Shown: positions 15,622-23,875 of the stretch, in pieces
How the letters are laid out: every line of letters begins with the position of its first letter
Position numbering within the stretch: the first letter of the stretch is position 1
Origin: CAYQUC01 sp048061315
GTDB lineage: Bacteria; Pseudomonadota; Gammaproteobacteria; UBA6429; Thiohalophilaceae
Reading direction: 5' to 3'
NCBI GenBank assembly: GCA_048061315.1
Contig: JBGMRJ010000040.1
Span: 1-24,993, forward strand
DNA: 24,993 nucleotides
Program-made: the position numbers and the translations under genes
Notes under the pieces: generated by a model
Databases searched by the model: none
Seen by the model: only the letters and a program-made list of their open reading frames with translations
Told to the model about the DNA's origin: nothing

Positions 15622-15666
15622 ATGGATAACAAACAACATTTACCACCTCTGACATCGGGAGATTAG
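15622..15666 (+). CDS. Possible 14-codon leader ORF directly before petA
   Basis: ATG at 15622 opens 14 codons, MDNKQHLPPLTSGD, ending in TAG one codon before the petA GTG. It is in the same frame as petA. A GGAG lies ten bases upstream. The petA Shine-Dalgarno GGGAG (15657-15661) is inside the last codons, so translation of the small ORF could affect petA initiation. A chance ORF is equally possible. Confidence 0.3.
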   Translation: MDNKQHLPPLTSGD

Positions 15667-15669
15667 TCG

Positions 15670-16272
15670 GTGAGTACAGATAACATTGATAATAGTAAAC
15701 GTCGGTTTTTGACTGCAGCAACGACAGTGGTTGGTGCCGTTGGTGTTGGCGCAGTTGCAGTTCCATTTATTTCTTCATGGATGCCTAGTGCACGAGCTCA
15801 AGCAGCAGGTGCGCCGGTAGAAGCCGATATAAGTAAGTTACAACCAGGCGGCAGGGTTGTTATTGAGTGGCGCGGTAAGCCAGTGTGGATTGTTCGACGA
15901 TCGGCACAAAATTTAAAAGATCTGGAAAAATTAGCGGCTAGTGATGTTCTATTAGATCCCGCTTCTAAAAATACCGATCAACAACCAGCTTATGCAGCTG
16001 ATAAATATCGATCACAAAAATCTGAAAATGCAATATTGGTCGGTATTTGTACTCATTTAGGATGTTCCCCTACTTATATCCCTTTAGGTAAACCAAACAA
16101 TTTAGGTAAAAGCTGGGTTGGTGGATTCTTTTGTCCCTGTCATGGTTCAAAATTTGATCTGGCCGGACGTGTTTATTCTGGTGTACCAGCGCCATCTAAT
16201 TTAGTAGTACCACCCCATAAATATTTATCTGAGTCAATTATTGTAATTGGCATAGATCAAGGAGTCGCATAA
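15670..16272 (+). CDS. petA: Ubiquinol-cytochrome c reductase iron-sulfur (Rieske) subunit
   Basis: This is the Rieske protein of the bc1 complex; it passes one electron from ubiquinol at the Qo site to cytochrome c1. The start is GTG at 15670, backed by GGGAG eight bases before it. A twin-arginine signal, NSKRRFLTAA, is followed by a hydrophobic segment that stays as the membrane anchor. The [2Fe-2S] ligands lie in CTHLGCSP and CPCHGSKFD, which also hold the disulfide cysteines. The 200 residues are normal. The stop overlaps the petB start (TAATG). Confidence 0.97.
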   Translation: MSTDNIDNSKRRFLTAATTVVGAVGVGAVAVPFISSWMPSARAQAAGAPVEADISKLQPGGRVVIEWRGKPVWIVRRSAQNLKDLEKLAASDVLLDPASKNTDQQPAYAADKYRSQKSENAILVGICTHLGCSPTYIPLGKPNNLGKSWVGGFFCPCHGSKFDLAGRVYSGVPAPSNLVVPPHKYLSESIIVIGIDQGVA

Positions 16273-17492
16273 TGGATAAGTTAACTGCCTTTGTAGGTTG
16301 GGTTGATGATCGTTTTCCACTGACAAAAATGTGGAATGACCATATGGCTCAATATTATGCTCCCAAAAATTTCAATTTTTGGTATTTTTTTGGTTCATTA
16401 GCATTATTGGTTTTAGTGTTACAAATTGTAACCGGTATATTTTTAACCATGAATTACAAACCTGATGCTCAATTAGCATTTGCATCTGTTGAATACATCA
16501 TGCGGGATGTGAATTGGGGATGGTTAATTCGCTATATGCATTCTACTGGTGCATCTGCATTTTTCATCGTAGTTTATCTCCATATGTTTCGAGGTTTAAT
16601 TTACGGTTCTTATAAAAAACCACGTGAATTAATCTGGATATTTGGCATGTTCATTTATGTGGCATTAATGGCAGAAGCGTTTATGGGGTATTTATTACCA
16701 TGGGGACAAATGTCCTATTGGGGTGCCCAAGTGATTATTTCGTTATTCGGTGCGATTCCATGGGTTGGTGAGCCGTTAGCGTTGTGGATTCGAGGTGATT
16801 TCGTGATTTCCGATGCTACCTTAAACCGTTTCTTTGCTTTTCACGTAATCGCTTTACCTTTAGTGTTACTTGGTTTAGTTGTTGCGCATATCATAGCGCT
16901 TCATGAAGTCGGTTCGAATAATCCTGATGGCGTTGAAATTAAAAAAACCAAAGGTGCTGATGGCATACCACTAGATGGTATTCCTTTCCATCCTTATTAC
17001 TCTGTTAAAGATATCGTTGGGGTAGTGGTCTTTTTGATGTTCTTCTCTGTCATTGTATTTTTTGCTCCAGAATTAGGTGGATGGTTCCTTGAGAAAGATA
17101 ATTTCATACCAGCTAATCCTTTAAAGACACCAGAACATATTGTACCTTTATGGTATTTCACGCCATTCTATGCAATTTTAAGAGCTGTACCAGATAAGTT
17201 CTTTGGTGTTGTTGGAATGGGCGGTGCGATTGTAGTGTTATTCTTACTACCTTGGTTGGATCGTAGTCCTGTAAAATCAATTCGCTATCGTGGTGGAATA
17301 TATAAAGGCGCATTAACACTGTTTATAATCAGCTTTTTTGCATTGGGATGGCTAGGTACTCAACCAGCAACACCATTGTTTACGAATTTTGCACGAGGAT
17401 TCAGTGTTATTTACTTTGCATTCTTTATTTTAATGCCTTGGTATACAAAAATTGATAAGACCAAGCCAGTACCTGAAAGGGTGACATCATAA
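16272..17492 (+). CDS. petB: Ubiquinol-cytochrome c reductase cytochrome b subunit
   Basis: Cytochrome b holds the two b hemes and the Qo and Qi quinone sites. The 406 residues cover eight membrane helices. Heme-ligand histidines are in RYMHSTGASAFFIVVYLHMFR and RFFAFHVIALPLVLLGLVVAHIIALHE. The Qo-site helix WGAQVIISLFGAIPWVGE is present. The ef-loop motif, usually PEWY, reads PLWY here (within HIVPLWYFTPFYAILRAVP), so the conserved glutamate is missing. The gene overlaps both neighbours by one base, making petABC one translational unit. Confidence 0.97.
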   Translation: MDKLTAFVGWVDDRFPLTKMWNDHMAQYYAPKNFNFWYFFGSLALLVLVLQIVTGIFLTMNYKPDAQLAFASVEYIMRDVNWGWLIRYMHSTGASAFFIVVYLHMFRGLIYGSYKKPRELIWIFGMFIYVALMAEAFMGYLLPWGQMSYWGAQVIISLFGAIPWVGEPLALWIRGDFVISDATLNRFFAFHVIALPLVLLGLVVAHIIALHEVGSNNPDGVEIKKTKGADGIPLDGIPFHPYYSVKDIVGVVVFLMFFSVIVFFAPELGGWFLEKDNFIPANPLKTPEHIVPLWYFTPFYAILRAVPDKFFGVVGMGGAIVVLFLLPWLDRSPVKSIRYRGGIYKGALTLFIISFFALGWLGTQPATPLFTNFARGFSVIYFAFFILMPWYTKIDKTKPVPERVTS

Positions 17493-18229
17493 TGAAAAAA
17501 ATATTAATTATTACTGTCTTTGCGTTACTACCAATGCTTGCTAATGCCAGTGGTGGAGTTCATCTTGATAAAGTCGATATTGATTTAAACAATAAAGAAT
17601 CACTTCAGGCAGGAGCTAAAATTTTCGTCAATTACTGCTTAAGTTGTCATTCTGCAAAATACATGCGTTATAACCGTATGGCCGTTGATTTGAACATGAG
17701 TGCCGAGCTTGTAGAAAAAAATCTAATGTTTGCTAGTGATAAAATTGGCAGCACCATGGAAATTGCTATGGATGAGGACGATGCTAAAAACTGGTTTGGA
17801 ACAACTCCACCGGATCTATCTGTGATTGCACGTTCAAGAAGTCCTGAGTGGTTATACACGTATTTCAGAACTTTTTATGTTGATGAGTCCCGACCTTTTG
17901 GCGTAAATAATGCAACATTTAAAGATGTTGGAATGCCGCATGTTTTATGGGAATTGGAAGGTACGAAAGAAGCAATTTTGGAAGATCATGAAGCTAATGA
18001 TGGTTCGAAAGTTAAAATTATCGTAGGTTACAAAGAGTTGACTAAAGGTTCTCGAACAAAAGTTGAATATGATAATGATGTTAAAAATTTAGTGGCGTTT
18101 CTCGATTATATTGGTGAGCCGGCTAAAATGGAACGTCAAGCATTAGGTGTATGGGTATTATTTTATTTATTCATTCTACTAATAGTGTCATACGCAATGA
18201 AAAAAGAGTTTTGGAAAGACATTCATTAA
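17492..18229 (+). CDS. petC: Ubiquinol-cytochrome c reductase cytochrome c1 subunit
   Basis: Cytochrome c1 accepts the electron from the Rieske protein and passes it to soluble cytochrome c. The 245 residues begin with a signal peptide ending at ANAS, followed by the heme c attachment site CLSCH at 49-53 (NYCLSCHSAKYMRYNR). A C-terminal membrane anchor (VWVLFYLFILLIVSYAM) and basic end follow. The candidate axial methionine is in the VGMPHVLWELEG segment. A strong terminator closes the operon 29 bases after the stop. Confidence 0.96.
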   Translation: MKKILIITVFALLPMLANASGGVHLDKVDIDLNNKESLQAGAKIFVNYCLSCHSAKYMRYNRMAVDLNMSAELVEKNLMFASDKIGSTMEIAMDEDDAKNWFGTTPPDLSVIARSRSPEWLYTYFRTFYVDESRPFGVNNATFKDVGMPHVLWELEGTKEAILEDHEANDGSKVKIIVGYKELTKGSRTKVEYDNDVKNLVAFLDYIGEPAKMERQALGVWVLFYLFILLIVSYAMKKEFWKDIH

Positions 18230-18257
18230 TTATTTTGTAATTTTCAAAACTGGTTAC

Positions 18258-18300
18258 AAACGATCTAGATGTTAGAATACTCTAGATCGTTTTTTTGTTT
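18258..18300 (+). terminator. Rho-independent terminator of petABC
   Basis: AAACGATCTAGA at 18258-18269 pairs perfectly with TCTAGATCGTTT at 18281-18292 across an 11-base loop. The stem runs into TTTTGTTTT. Twelve perfect pairs plus a T-run make this the clearest terminator in the window. It separates petABC from sspA. Confidence 0.9.
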
Positions 18301-18328
18301 TTATCACTTGTATAAAAAGGTGTAATTT

Positions 18329-18934
18329 ATGGCTCAGGTTGCCAATCGTCGTTCTGTTATAACGCTATATACTGGTTCTGACTGTGCATACAGTCATATG
18401 GTTCGAATCGTATTAGCTGAAAAAGGCATTACTTACAATTCAATTGAAGTTGTCGGTTCAGATACGCCCGAAGATTTAAAAGATTTAAATCCCTATAACG
18501 AAGTACCAACACTGGTAGATCGGGATTTAGTTCTGTATGAACATGAAATCATCATGGAATACCTTGATGAGCGTTTTCCACATCCTCCTTTAATGCCTGT
18601 TGATCCGGTTCAGCGAAGTCAAAATAAATTAATGCGCCACCGTATTTTTCGTGACTGGTATAGTTTGCTCGATAATTTAACTGATGATAATAAAAAAAGT
18701 CTACGTGATAGTTTAACGGTTATCTCACCGATTTTTGAACAAAAGTCATTTTTTATGAGTGATGAATTTACTCTGATCGATTGTGCTTTACTACCATTAC
18801 TCTGGCGATTACCATCGTTAGGAATTGTTCTGCCAGCGCAAGCAAAAGCAATGTTAGATTACTCCGAAAAAATGTTCGAAAGAGAATCTTTTCAAACCAG
18901 TTTAAGTGAAATTGAAAAAGAAATGCGATCTTAA
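18329..18934 (+). CDS. sspA: Stringent starvation protein A
   Basis: SspA is a GST-fold protein that binds RNA polymerase and changes transcription under starvation and acid stress. The 201 residues have a thioredoxin-like N-terminal half (SVITLYTGSDCAYSHMVRIVLAEKGI, NPYNEVPTLVDRDLVLYEHEIIMEYLDERFPHPPLMP) and a helical C-terminal half. The family segment PPLMPVDPVQRS is present. An AAGG Shine-Dalgarno lies eight bases before the ATG. It is followed 12 bases later by sspB. Confidence 0.95.
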   Translation: MAQVANRRSVITLYTGSDCAYSHMVRIVLAEKGITYNSIEVVGSDTPEDLKDLNPYNEVPTLVDRDLVLYEHEIIMEYLDERFPHPPLMPVDPVQRSQNKLMRHRIFRDWYSLLDNLTDDNKKSLRDSLTVISPIFEQKSFFMSDEFTLIDCALLPLLWRLPSLGIVLPAQAKAMLDYSEKMFERESFQTSLSEIEKEMRS

Positions 18935-18946
18935 TCCGGTAAGATT

Positions 18947-19330
18947 GTGAACTCGAGTAGACCTTATTTGTTACGGGCTATAAATGAATGGCTCGTCGAT
19001 AATGATTTAACTCCCCATCTTTTGGTTAATGCTGAACATGAAAATGTTCAAGTCCCGGTTGACTATGTTGATAATGGTAAAATAGTATTAAATCTATCTC
19101 CTGGTGCAATTCAGCAATTGATTATGGATAATGACGCAGTATCATTTAATGCTCGCTTTGGTGGAAAACCAAACAGTATTTATATCCCAATCGAAGCTTG
19201 TATGGCAATTTATGCCAAAGAAAATGGTAAAGGAATGGTATTCAATACCGAGGAAGATGATGGACCGGATGATCCTGATAATTCTAAAAAGAAAGAAACT
19301 TCAAAACCGAGTTTGACGATTGTAAAATAA
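18947..19330 (+). CDS. sspB: ClpXP adaptor SspB
   Basis: SspB delivers ssrA-tagged proteins from stalled ribosomes to ClpXP. The 127 residues contain the tag-binding domain (SRPYLLRAINEWLVDNDLTPHLLV at the start, FNARFGGKPNSIYIPIEA later). A flexible acidic linker follows, then the C-terminal ClpX-binding peptide PSLTIVK, which corresponds to the E. coli PSLRVVK. The start is GTG at 18947. It is cotranscribed with sspA, and its stop faces the convergent oxidoreductase gene 36 bases away, across three TTTAA repeats at 19331-19345. Confidence 0.96.
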   Translation: MNSSRPYLLRAINEWLVDNDLTPHLLVNAEHENVQVPVDYVDNGKIVLNLSPGAIQQLIMDNDAVSFNARFGGKPNSIYIPIEACMAIYAKENGKGMVFNTEEDDGPDDPDNSKKKETSKPSLTIVK

Positions 19331-19366
19331 TTTAATTTAATTTAATTTTGATTGATTATTATCGTA

Positions 19367-20767
19367 TTAGTTTTCAGGTAACATTTTTTTTGGATTTAAT
19401 ATGTCATTAGGATCAAATTGTTGTTTTAACTGATGCATTAAGCGTAATGAAACAGGGTCGAGTTCTCGGGCTATGTAGTCGCGTTTTTCAAGACCAACGC
19501 CGTGTTCTCCTGACAGAGAGCCTTTTAATTTTAAAACCAGATCAAAAACGTCATCCAGGCAATCGTGTACCCGTTTCGATTGTTGTTCATTATCAGGATC
19601 GTATAATAAATTGACATGTATATTACCATTACCGGCATGGCCGAAATTTACAATTGGAATCGAATGTTTTTCTGATAATTTTTCAAGCCCCGCGATTAAT
19701 ATTGGTAGATTGGATATTGGGACGACAACATCTTCATTAATTTTTTTCGGTGAAATTTTACGAAGTGCTGGTGATAACGCTTTTCGTAGAGCCCATAGTG
19801 CATTTGTTTCTTCTTTTGACTCGGCAGTTTTTATTGAAAGCAGGCCATCATTTGTAGCACTATTAACTATACTGGTTACACATTTATCTTGTTCTGAGGA
19901 AGGGCCGTCAATTTCAATCATTAATAGTGCACCAGCATCTTTCGGTAATTCAATATCGGAGTAGTCCCGAATCATATTGATAGCGTTGTGATCAATGAAT
20001 TCAAGAACGCGTGGTGTGATTGATTGAGACATGATTGCAACAATAGCTTTCGTCGCATCTTCAATATTTTTATACAAAGCCTGGAAAGTTCGAATAGGAC
20101 TCTGGATAGGGGTTAATTTTAAGGTGGCTTCAGTAATGATAGCCAGAGTACCTTCTGAGCCAATAAGCAGTCTTGTCAGATCGTAACCCACAACGCCTTT
20201 CGTAGTGAACACACCGGTTCGTAGTTCCTCACCGGTTCCAATAACAGCTCTTAAACCCAGAACATTTTCACGTGGCGTACCGTATTTTAACGTTCGAGGT
20301 CCTGCCGAATTGTAGGCTAAATTTCCTCCAATGGTACAGTATTCCGAACTGGTAGGATCCGGTGGCCAAAAAAATCCTATTTCAGCGGCTTTATTTTGCA
20401 CTGTTTGATTTGTTACACCGGGTTGCGTTACCAGATAACGATCTTCTGAGTTGAGTTCAATTATCGAATTCATACGCTCGGTAGACAATATAACACCGCC
20501 ACCAATTGGTACTGTCGCACCAGTCGTTCCGGTGCCACGTCCACGAGCAATTAATGGGACTTTAAATTCATTACACAAGGTAACGATCTTTTGTACGTCA
20601 TCGTGAGATTCAGGTAATAACACTAAATCGGGCAGAGCCTGACGGCGGCTATTATCATAGCCATACGACCAACGATCACTTTCTTCAGTCAATATTTGAT
20701 TCGTGTTTAGGTTTTTTTTTAATTGCTGTAATAAAGTGTTTACCGCAGATGTTATCTCAATACTCAT
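19367..20767 (-). CDS. FAD-linked 2-hydroxyacid dehydrogenase, GlcD/D-LDH type
   Basis: This is an FAD-binding protein of the PCMH/vanillyl-alcohol oxidase fold, 466 residues. The FAD-binding part includes PLIARGRGTGTTGATVPIGGG, GGNLAYNSAGPRTLKYG and RLLIGSEGTLAIITEATLKL. The C-terminal cap has FGHAGNGNIHVNLLYD and GSLSGEHGVGLEKRDYI, as in GlcD and D-lactate dehydrogenases. Substrate could be glycolate, D-lactate or D-2-hydroxyglutarate; I cannot choose. The start at 20767 (MSIEITS) is preferred because its ATG overlaps the upstream SIS stop as ATGA. An in-frame ATG at 20806 would add 13 residues inside that gene. Confidence 0.88.
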   Translation of the reverse strand: MSIEITSAVNTLLQQLKKNLNTNQILTEESDRWSYGYDNSRRQALPDLVLLPESHDDVQKIVTLCNEFKVPLIARGRGTGTTGATVPIGGGVILSTERMNSIIELNSEDRYLVTQPGVTNQTVQNKAAEIGFFWPPDPTSSEYCTIGGNLAYNSAGPRTLKYGTPRENVLGLRAVIGTGEELRTGVFTTKGVVGYDLTRLLIGSEGTLAIITEATLKLTPIQSPIRTFQALYKNIEDATKAIVAIMSQSITPRVLEFIDHNAINMIRDYSDIELPKDAGALLMIEIDGPSSEQDKCVTSIVNSATNDGLLSIKTAESKEETNALWALRKALSPALRKISPKKINEDVVVPISNLPILIAGLEKLSEKHSIPIVNFGHAGNGNIHVNLLYDPDNEQQSKRVHDCLDDVFDLVLKLKGSLSGEHGVGLEKRDYIARELDPVSLRLMHQLKQQFDPNDILNPKKMLPEN

Positions 20768-21351
20768 TTTGAAAATAATATATGGTCGATTTGATGACAA
20801 AAACAATGGATAGCTAATAAATGCACTTCCTGGATTCGGGCGGTTACATCGGAAGGTACTCGTATCTCAACATCGTTATTTTTAAGTAGCCCGGCAATGT
20901 TGCCGCCATCTCTTCCCGTTAGCGCTATGACAGTCATTTCTTTTGTGTGAGCGGCTTTAATCGCTTCAATAATATTTTTTGAGTTACCACTGGTTGAAAT
21001 TGCCAGTAGTACATCATTTTTTAATCCCAGGCCTAGAATTTGTTTAGAAAAAATTTTATCAAAAGAATAATCATTTGAGATCGCGGTTATGGCCGAGGTA
21101 TCTGTTGTTAACGCAATTGCCGCGAGTTCGGGGCGTTCCATTTCAAAACGGCAAATTAGTTCAGCTGAAAAATGCTGTGCATCGGCAGCCGAACCACCAT
21201 TACCACAACTTAAAATTTTATTTTTAGAGCTTATGGCATTGGACATTATTTTAGTTGCTGCTGCAATTTTAGGTGATAGTATTGATACTGAATTTTTTTT
21301 AGTATCAATACTATCCTCAAATAAGCGGGTAATATTTTTTTCAATAGTCAT
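20764..21351 (-). CDS. SIS-domain protein, phosphoheptose isomerase GmhA or DiaA
   Basis: The 195 residues match the GmhA/DiaA family: SCGNGGSAADAQHFSAEL, RPELAAIALTTDTSAITAISNDY, ISTSGNSKNII and ARIQEVHLLAIHCFCHQID. GmhA makes D-glycero-D-manno-heptose 7-phosphate for LPS. DiaA, its close relative, promotes DnaA assembly at oriC. The metal and catalytic candidates (His and Glu in AQHFSAE, Gln and His in RIQEVH...IH) are kept, which leaves an isomerase role open. The position beside yraN and lpoA is that of diaA in E. coli. The gene overlaps the downstream oxidoreductase by four bases. Confidence 0.88.
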   Translation of the reverse strand: MTIEKNITRLFEDSIDTKKNSVSILSPKIAAATKIMSNAISSKNKILSCGNGGSAADAQHFSAELICRFEMERPELAAIALTTDTSAITAISNDYSFDKIFSKQILGLGLKNDVLLAISTSGNSKNIIEAIKAAHTKEMTVIALTGRDGGNIAGLLKNNDVEIRVPSDVTARIQEVHLLAIHCFCHQIDHILFSK

Positions 21352-21376
21352 AATTTCGTTACGTTAATTTAATAAT

Positions 21377-21769
21377 TTAAAATGCATTTTGAATCCAGTT
21401 AATCGACATATTATTACCACTAGTTTTATTATCGGGAGTCATTGCTACCACATCAAATCGCGGTTGAATATTTTTATATCTGGGATTTTTCGAAATAAAT
21501 AGCAGTGCCGTTTTTTGTATTTTTGTTTGTTTTTTATAACCAACCGTTTCTTCTGGTAAACCATAATTAGTATTTTTGCGGTATCGAACCTCGATAAAAA
21601 CAAGCGTGTTTTTTTCTTCCATGATTAAATCGATTTCACCCATTTTGCTATTAAAATTTTTAGTTATCAGTAATAAACCATTTTTTTCTAAAAATTGTAA
21701 GGCGATATCTTCGGTAATATTGCCAATTTCCCTGGTATGCAAATTCTGTTTAGTTGTAGTAGAAAACAT
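21377..21769 (-). CDS. yraN: YraN family protein (UPF0102), predicted endonuclease fold
   Basis: The 130 residues show the UPF0102 pattern GEIDLIMEEKNTLVFIEVRYRKNTNYG, containing the acidic E-x-D and E-V-R/K residues of the restriction-endonuclease-like fold. Activity is not established for the family. The start overlaps the lpoA stop by one base (TAATG), and the SIS gene begins 25 bases after its end, as in many Gammaproteobacteria. Confidence 0.92.
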   Translation of the reverse strand: MFSTTTKQNLHTREIGNITEDIALQFLEKNGLLLITKNFNSKMGEIDLIMEEKNTLVFIEVRYRKNTNYGLPEETVGYKKQTKIQKTALLFISKNPRYKNIQPRFDVVAMTPDNKTSGNNMSINWIQNAF

Positions 21770-23664
21770 TATTGTATATCGTTATCCAGCAGCGTAGGCT
21801 GACCACTTCTAAATCGAACCCAGGTTAATTGTCGATTGACTCTGTTTTGTTCATTAATGCTAAGACTACCCGTTTCACCATCGTAGCGCTCATAGGAGTA
21901 TGTCTTCAAGGGATTAATTGCAGCAATAATATTAAAGGCATCAATTCCGAGAGCATAGAGTCGTTGTAATTGTTTTCCAGAGCTTGTTATATATTCATCT
22001 ATTTCTGAACGGATACTATTATTAGTACTGTTTTCAGATAAAACCCAGGGCATATCACCGAAGATAATGCCATCCATATCCCTGTCCATTTCAGGATTTA
22101 AATTGCCGGTGAATATATGTGAGGTTGCATAGATTGGTAGTTTTGCTGCGTGAAAAAATTTTAATTGCGGTCTTATTTGCCGTGCTTGTCTTGGGTAAGC
22201 TCCTAGAAAAATGAAATCAATATCCTGTCTACGACGAGGTGTGTATTTAATACTTTGTTTCACCAGTCTTCTTATGGCACGATAACGTTCACGACTTTCA
22301 TCGATATTTAATAACATGCGAATCGGAATGGTGTAATCATTCGCCGATGCGTTATAGGTTTGATATTCGGTGATTCTGCCACCGAGCTGTTCCCAACGTT
22401 CTTTAAATGCCAGGAATACCCGTTCACCCCAGGGGCCTGATGGCACTAATGCAGCAGCAGATATATAACCATCAAGCCAGGTACGTTCGGCAATTTGAAC
22501 GGCTTCTTCTTCCGGGGATAAACCAAATTGATATAAATTAATAGGAGGTGATTCAACCTGTTTACTGTAATTTAATGCCAGAGTGGGTAACGGTAAAGAA
22601 TCCTGTTCTGCTAATAAATTGACAGCTTTTTTGTTCAGTGGGCCTACTACGAATTCAGCACCATTTGTTTTTGCGGTTTCATATAACTTAAGAATATCGT
22701 TAGTAAAGGAGCTGGAATCATAGATGCGAATTTTTAAATGGGTAATTGATTTGTTCTGATAATAGGCAGCCATAAAACCATCACGAATAGCTTCAGCAGC
22801 TTTTGAGAATTTGCCATTTAAGGGTAAAAGTAACGCTATATGTTTAGGATAGGCAACATCTTCTGCTTTTCGCTCGAGTAATCCGGCAATGAGATCAGGC
22901 GTTAAAGGGTGGTTTTGATAACTGGCTCGCCATTGCTGAATTTTTTCTTTTAGCAATACTGGTCGTAGTTGATATTTTTTTGCTATTTCAACTAATTGCA
23001 TCCAGCCACTGAGAACATCCGGTGGAGGTGAAATTCGAAGTTGCTGCAATGCTCGTTCCGATAAAACGGATAAGGAATTCCAGATTGCTTGTTGATTTGC
23101 TCGAATCTCTTTTTCTGAATGTAAATAGTTTTCTCTTTTAACCAGTTCTGTGGCTGTCGCGAGGCGGTTACTATTCATTGAATTAGCACGCGCGCGAAGT
23201 AAATAAAAATCGGCCAGATAGTGATCTGCAATATCTTCTGGTGGGGAATTCAGTAGTGATAATACCAGATTTACCTGTCTTTCCCGCATTGCAATTTGTG
23301 ATTTTGTTAATTGTAAATAAAATTGCAGTTTAGGATATGATTCACCTATTTCAAGCGAATCGAGTATTTGAATAGCCTGTGCAGTCTGTCCTGCTTTTGC
23401 CAGTGATGAGCTGGCTCGTAACATCAACTCTTCATATTGAGGTGATGAGGTTTGTTGTGCGATCGTAGTAAATAGTTTTGCGGCTTCTAGGTATTTTTGT
23501 TCAGATAAATAGTTTTCTGCTTCTTTAATGTCGCCACTAATACCCTCTTCGGATGTTTGGGGGCCGGCACAGGATTGTATAAAAACTACAGATATAATTA
23601 GTAGCAGAACCAGAAAGCTGTTTAATGTGTTATTTTTATTTAAATACTTTTTATGCATAGTCAT
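21769..23664 (-). CDS. lpoA: Penicillin-binding protein activator LpoA
   Basis: LpoA is an outer-membrane lipoprotein that reaches through the periplasm to activate PBP1a. The 631 residues start with a signal peptide and the lipobox FIQSC. An N-terminal TPR-like helical region (about 40-250) is followed by a periplasmic-binding-protein-like domain (about 270-600) with HIALLLPLNGKFSKAAEAIRDGFMAAYY, FVVGPLNKKAVNLL and DFIFLGAYPRQARQIRPQLKFF. Size fits the family. It heads the operon lpoA-yraN-SIS-oxidoreductase and diverges from rsmI across the sequence gap. Confidence 0.93.
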   Translation of the reverse strand: MTMHKKYLNKNNTLNSFLVLLLIISVVFIQSCAGPQTSEEGISGDIKEAENYLSEQKYLEAAKLFTTIAQQTSSPQYEELMLRASSSLAKAGQTAQAIQILDSLEIGESYPKLQFYLQLTKSQIAMRERQVNLVLSLLNSPPEDIADHYLADFYLLRARANSMNSNRLATATELVKRENYLHSEKEIRANQQAIWNSLSVLSERALQQLRISPPPDVLSGWMQLVEIAKKYQLRPVLLKEKIQQWRASYQNHPLTPDLIAGLLERKAEDVAYPKHIALLLPLNGKFSKAAEAIRDGFMAAYYQNKSITHLKIRIYDSSSFTNDILKLYETAKTNGAEFVVGPLNKKAVNLLAEQDSLPLPTLALNYSKQVESPPINLYQFGLSPEEEAVQIAERTWLDGYISAAALVPSGPWGERVFLAFKERWEQLGGRITEYQTYNASANDYTIPIRMLLNIDESRERYRAIRRLVKQSIKYTPRRRQDIDFIFLGAYPRQARQIRPQLKFFHAAKLPIYATSHIFTGNLNPEMDRDMDGIIFGDMPWVLSENSTNNSIRSEIDEYITSSGKQLQRLYALGIDAFNIIAAINPLKTYSYERYDGETGSLSINEQNRVNRQLTWVRFRSGQPTLLDNDIQ

Positions 23665-23736
23665 GGGAATATGATAACGTGTTTATTCATAGTATAGTGA
23701 GACAAATATCTAATTAACTAAATGTGTTTAATCTTC

Positions 23737-23836
23737 NNNNNNNNNNNNNNNNNNNNNNNNNNNNNNNNNNNNNNNNNNNNNNNNNNNNNNNNNNNNNNNN
23801 NNNNNNNNNNNNNNNNNNNNNNNNNNNNNNNNNNNN
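23737..23836. other. Assembly gap of exactly 100 N
   Basis: A run of 100 N fills part of the lpoA-rsmI divergent region. The round length suggests a placeholder of unknown true size. The eight bases before it (TAATCTTC, 23729-23736) equal the eight bases after it (23837-23844), so the two contigs may abut or overlap there. Any promoter content in the gap is unknown. Confidence 0.97.
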
Positions 23837-23857
23837 TAATCTTCCTTTGGAAGATTA
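23837..23857. repeat. Perfect 9-bp hairpin just upstream of rsmI
   Basis: TAATCTTCC (37-45) and GGAAGATTA (49-57) flank a three-base TTT spacer. It directly follows the N gap and ends 18 bases before the rsmI ATG. It could be an operator, a leader hairpin, or the terminator of something lost in the gap. It may also have contributed to the assembly break. Confidence 0.5.
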
Positions 23858-23875
23858 GTATTATGGTGTAATACG

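Noticed and set aside
15512..15766. Minus-strand ORF of 84 codons over the petA promoter region
   Set aside because: No domain or Shine-Dalgarno, and it overlaps the conserved petA N-terminus; the plus-strand promoter and leader explain the region better.
19331..19345. Three tandem TTTAA units after sspB
   Set aside because: Too short and too low in complexity to call a functional repeat; it makes no hairpin with a T-run and is noted only under sspB.
20768..20806. Longer FAD oxidoreductase start at 20806
   Set aside because: The ATG at 20767 overlaps the SIS stop as ATGA, a typical coupled start, and the extra 13 residues do not resemble the family N-terminus.
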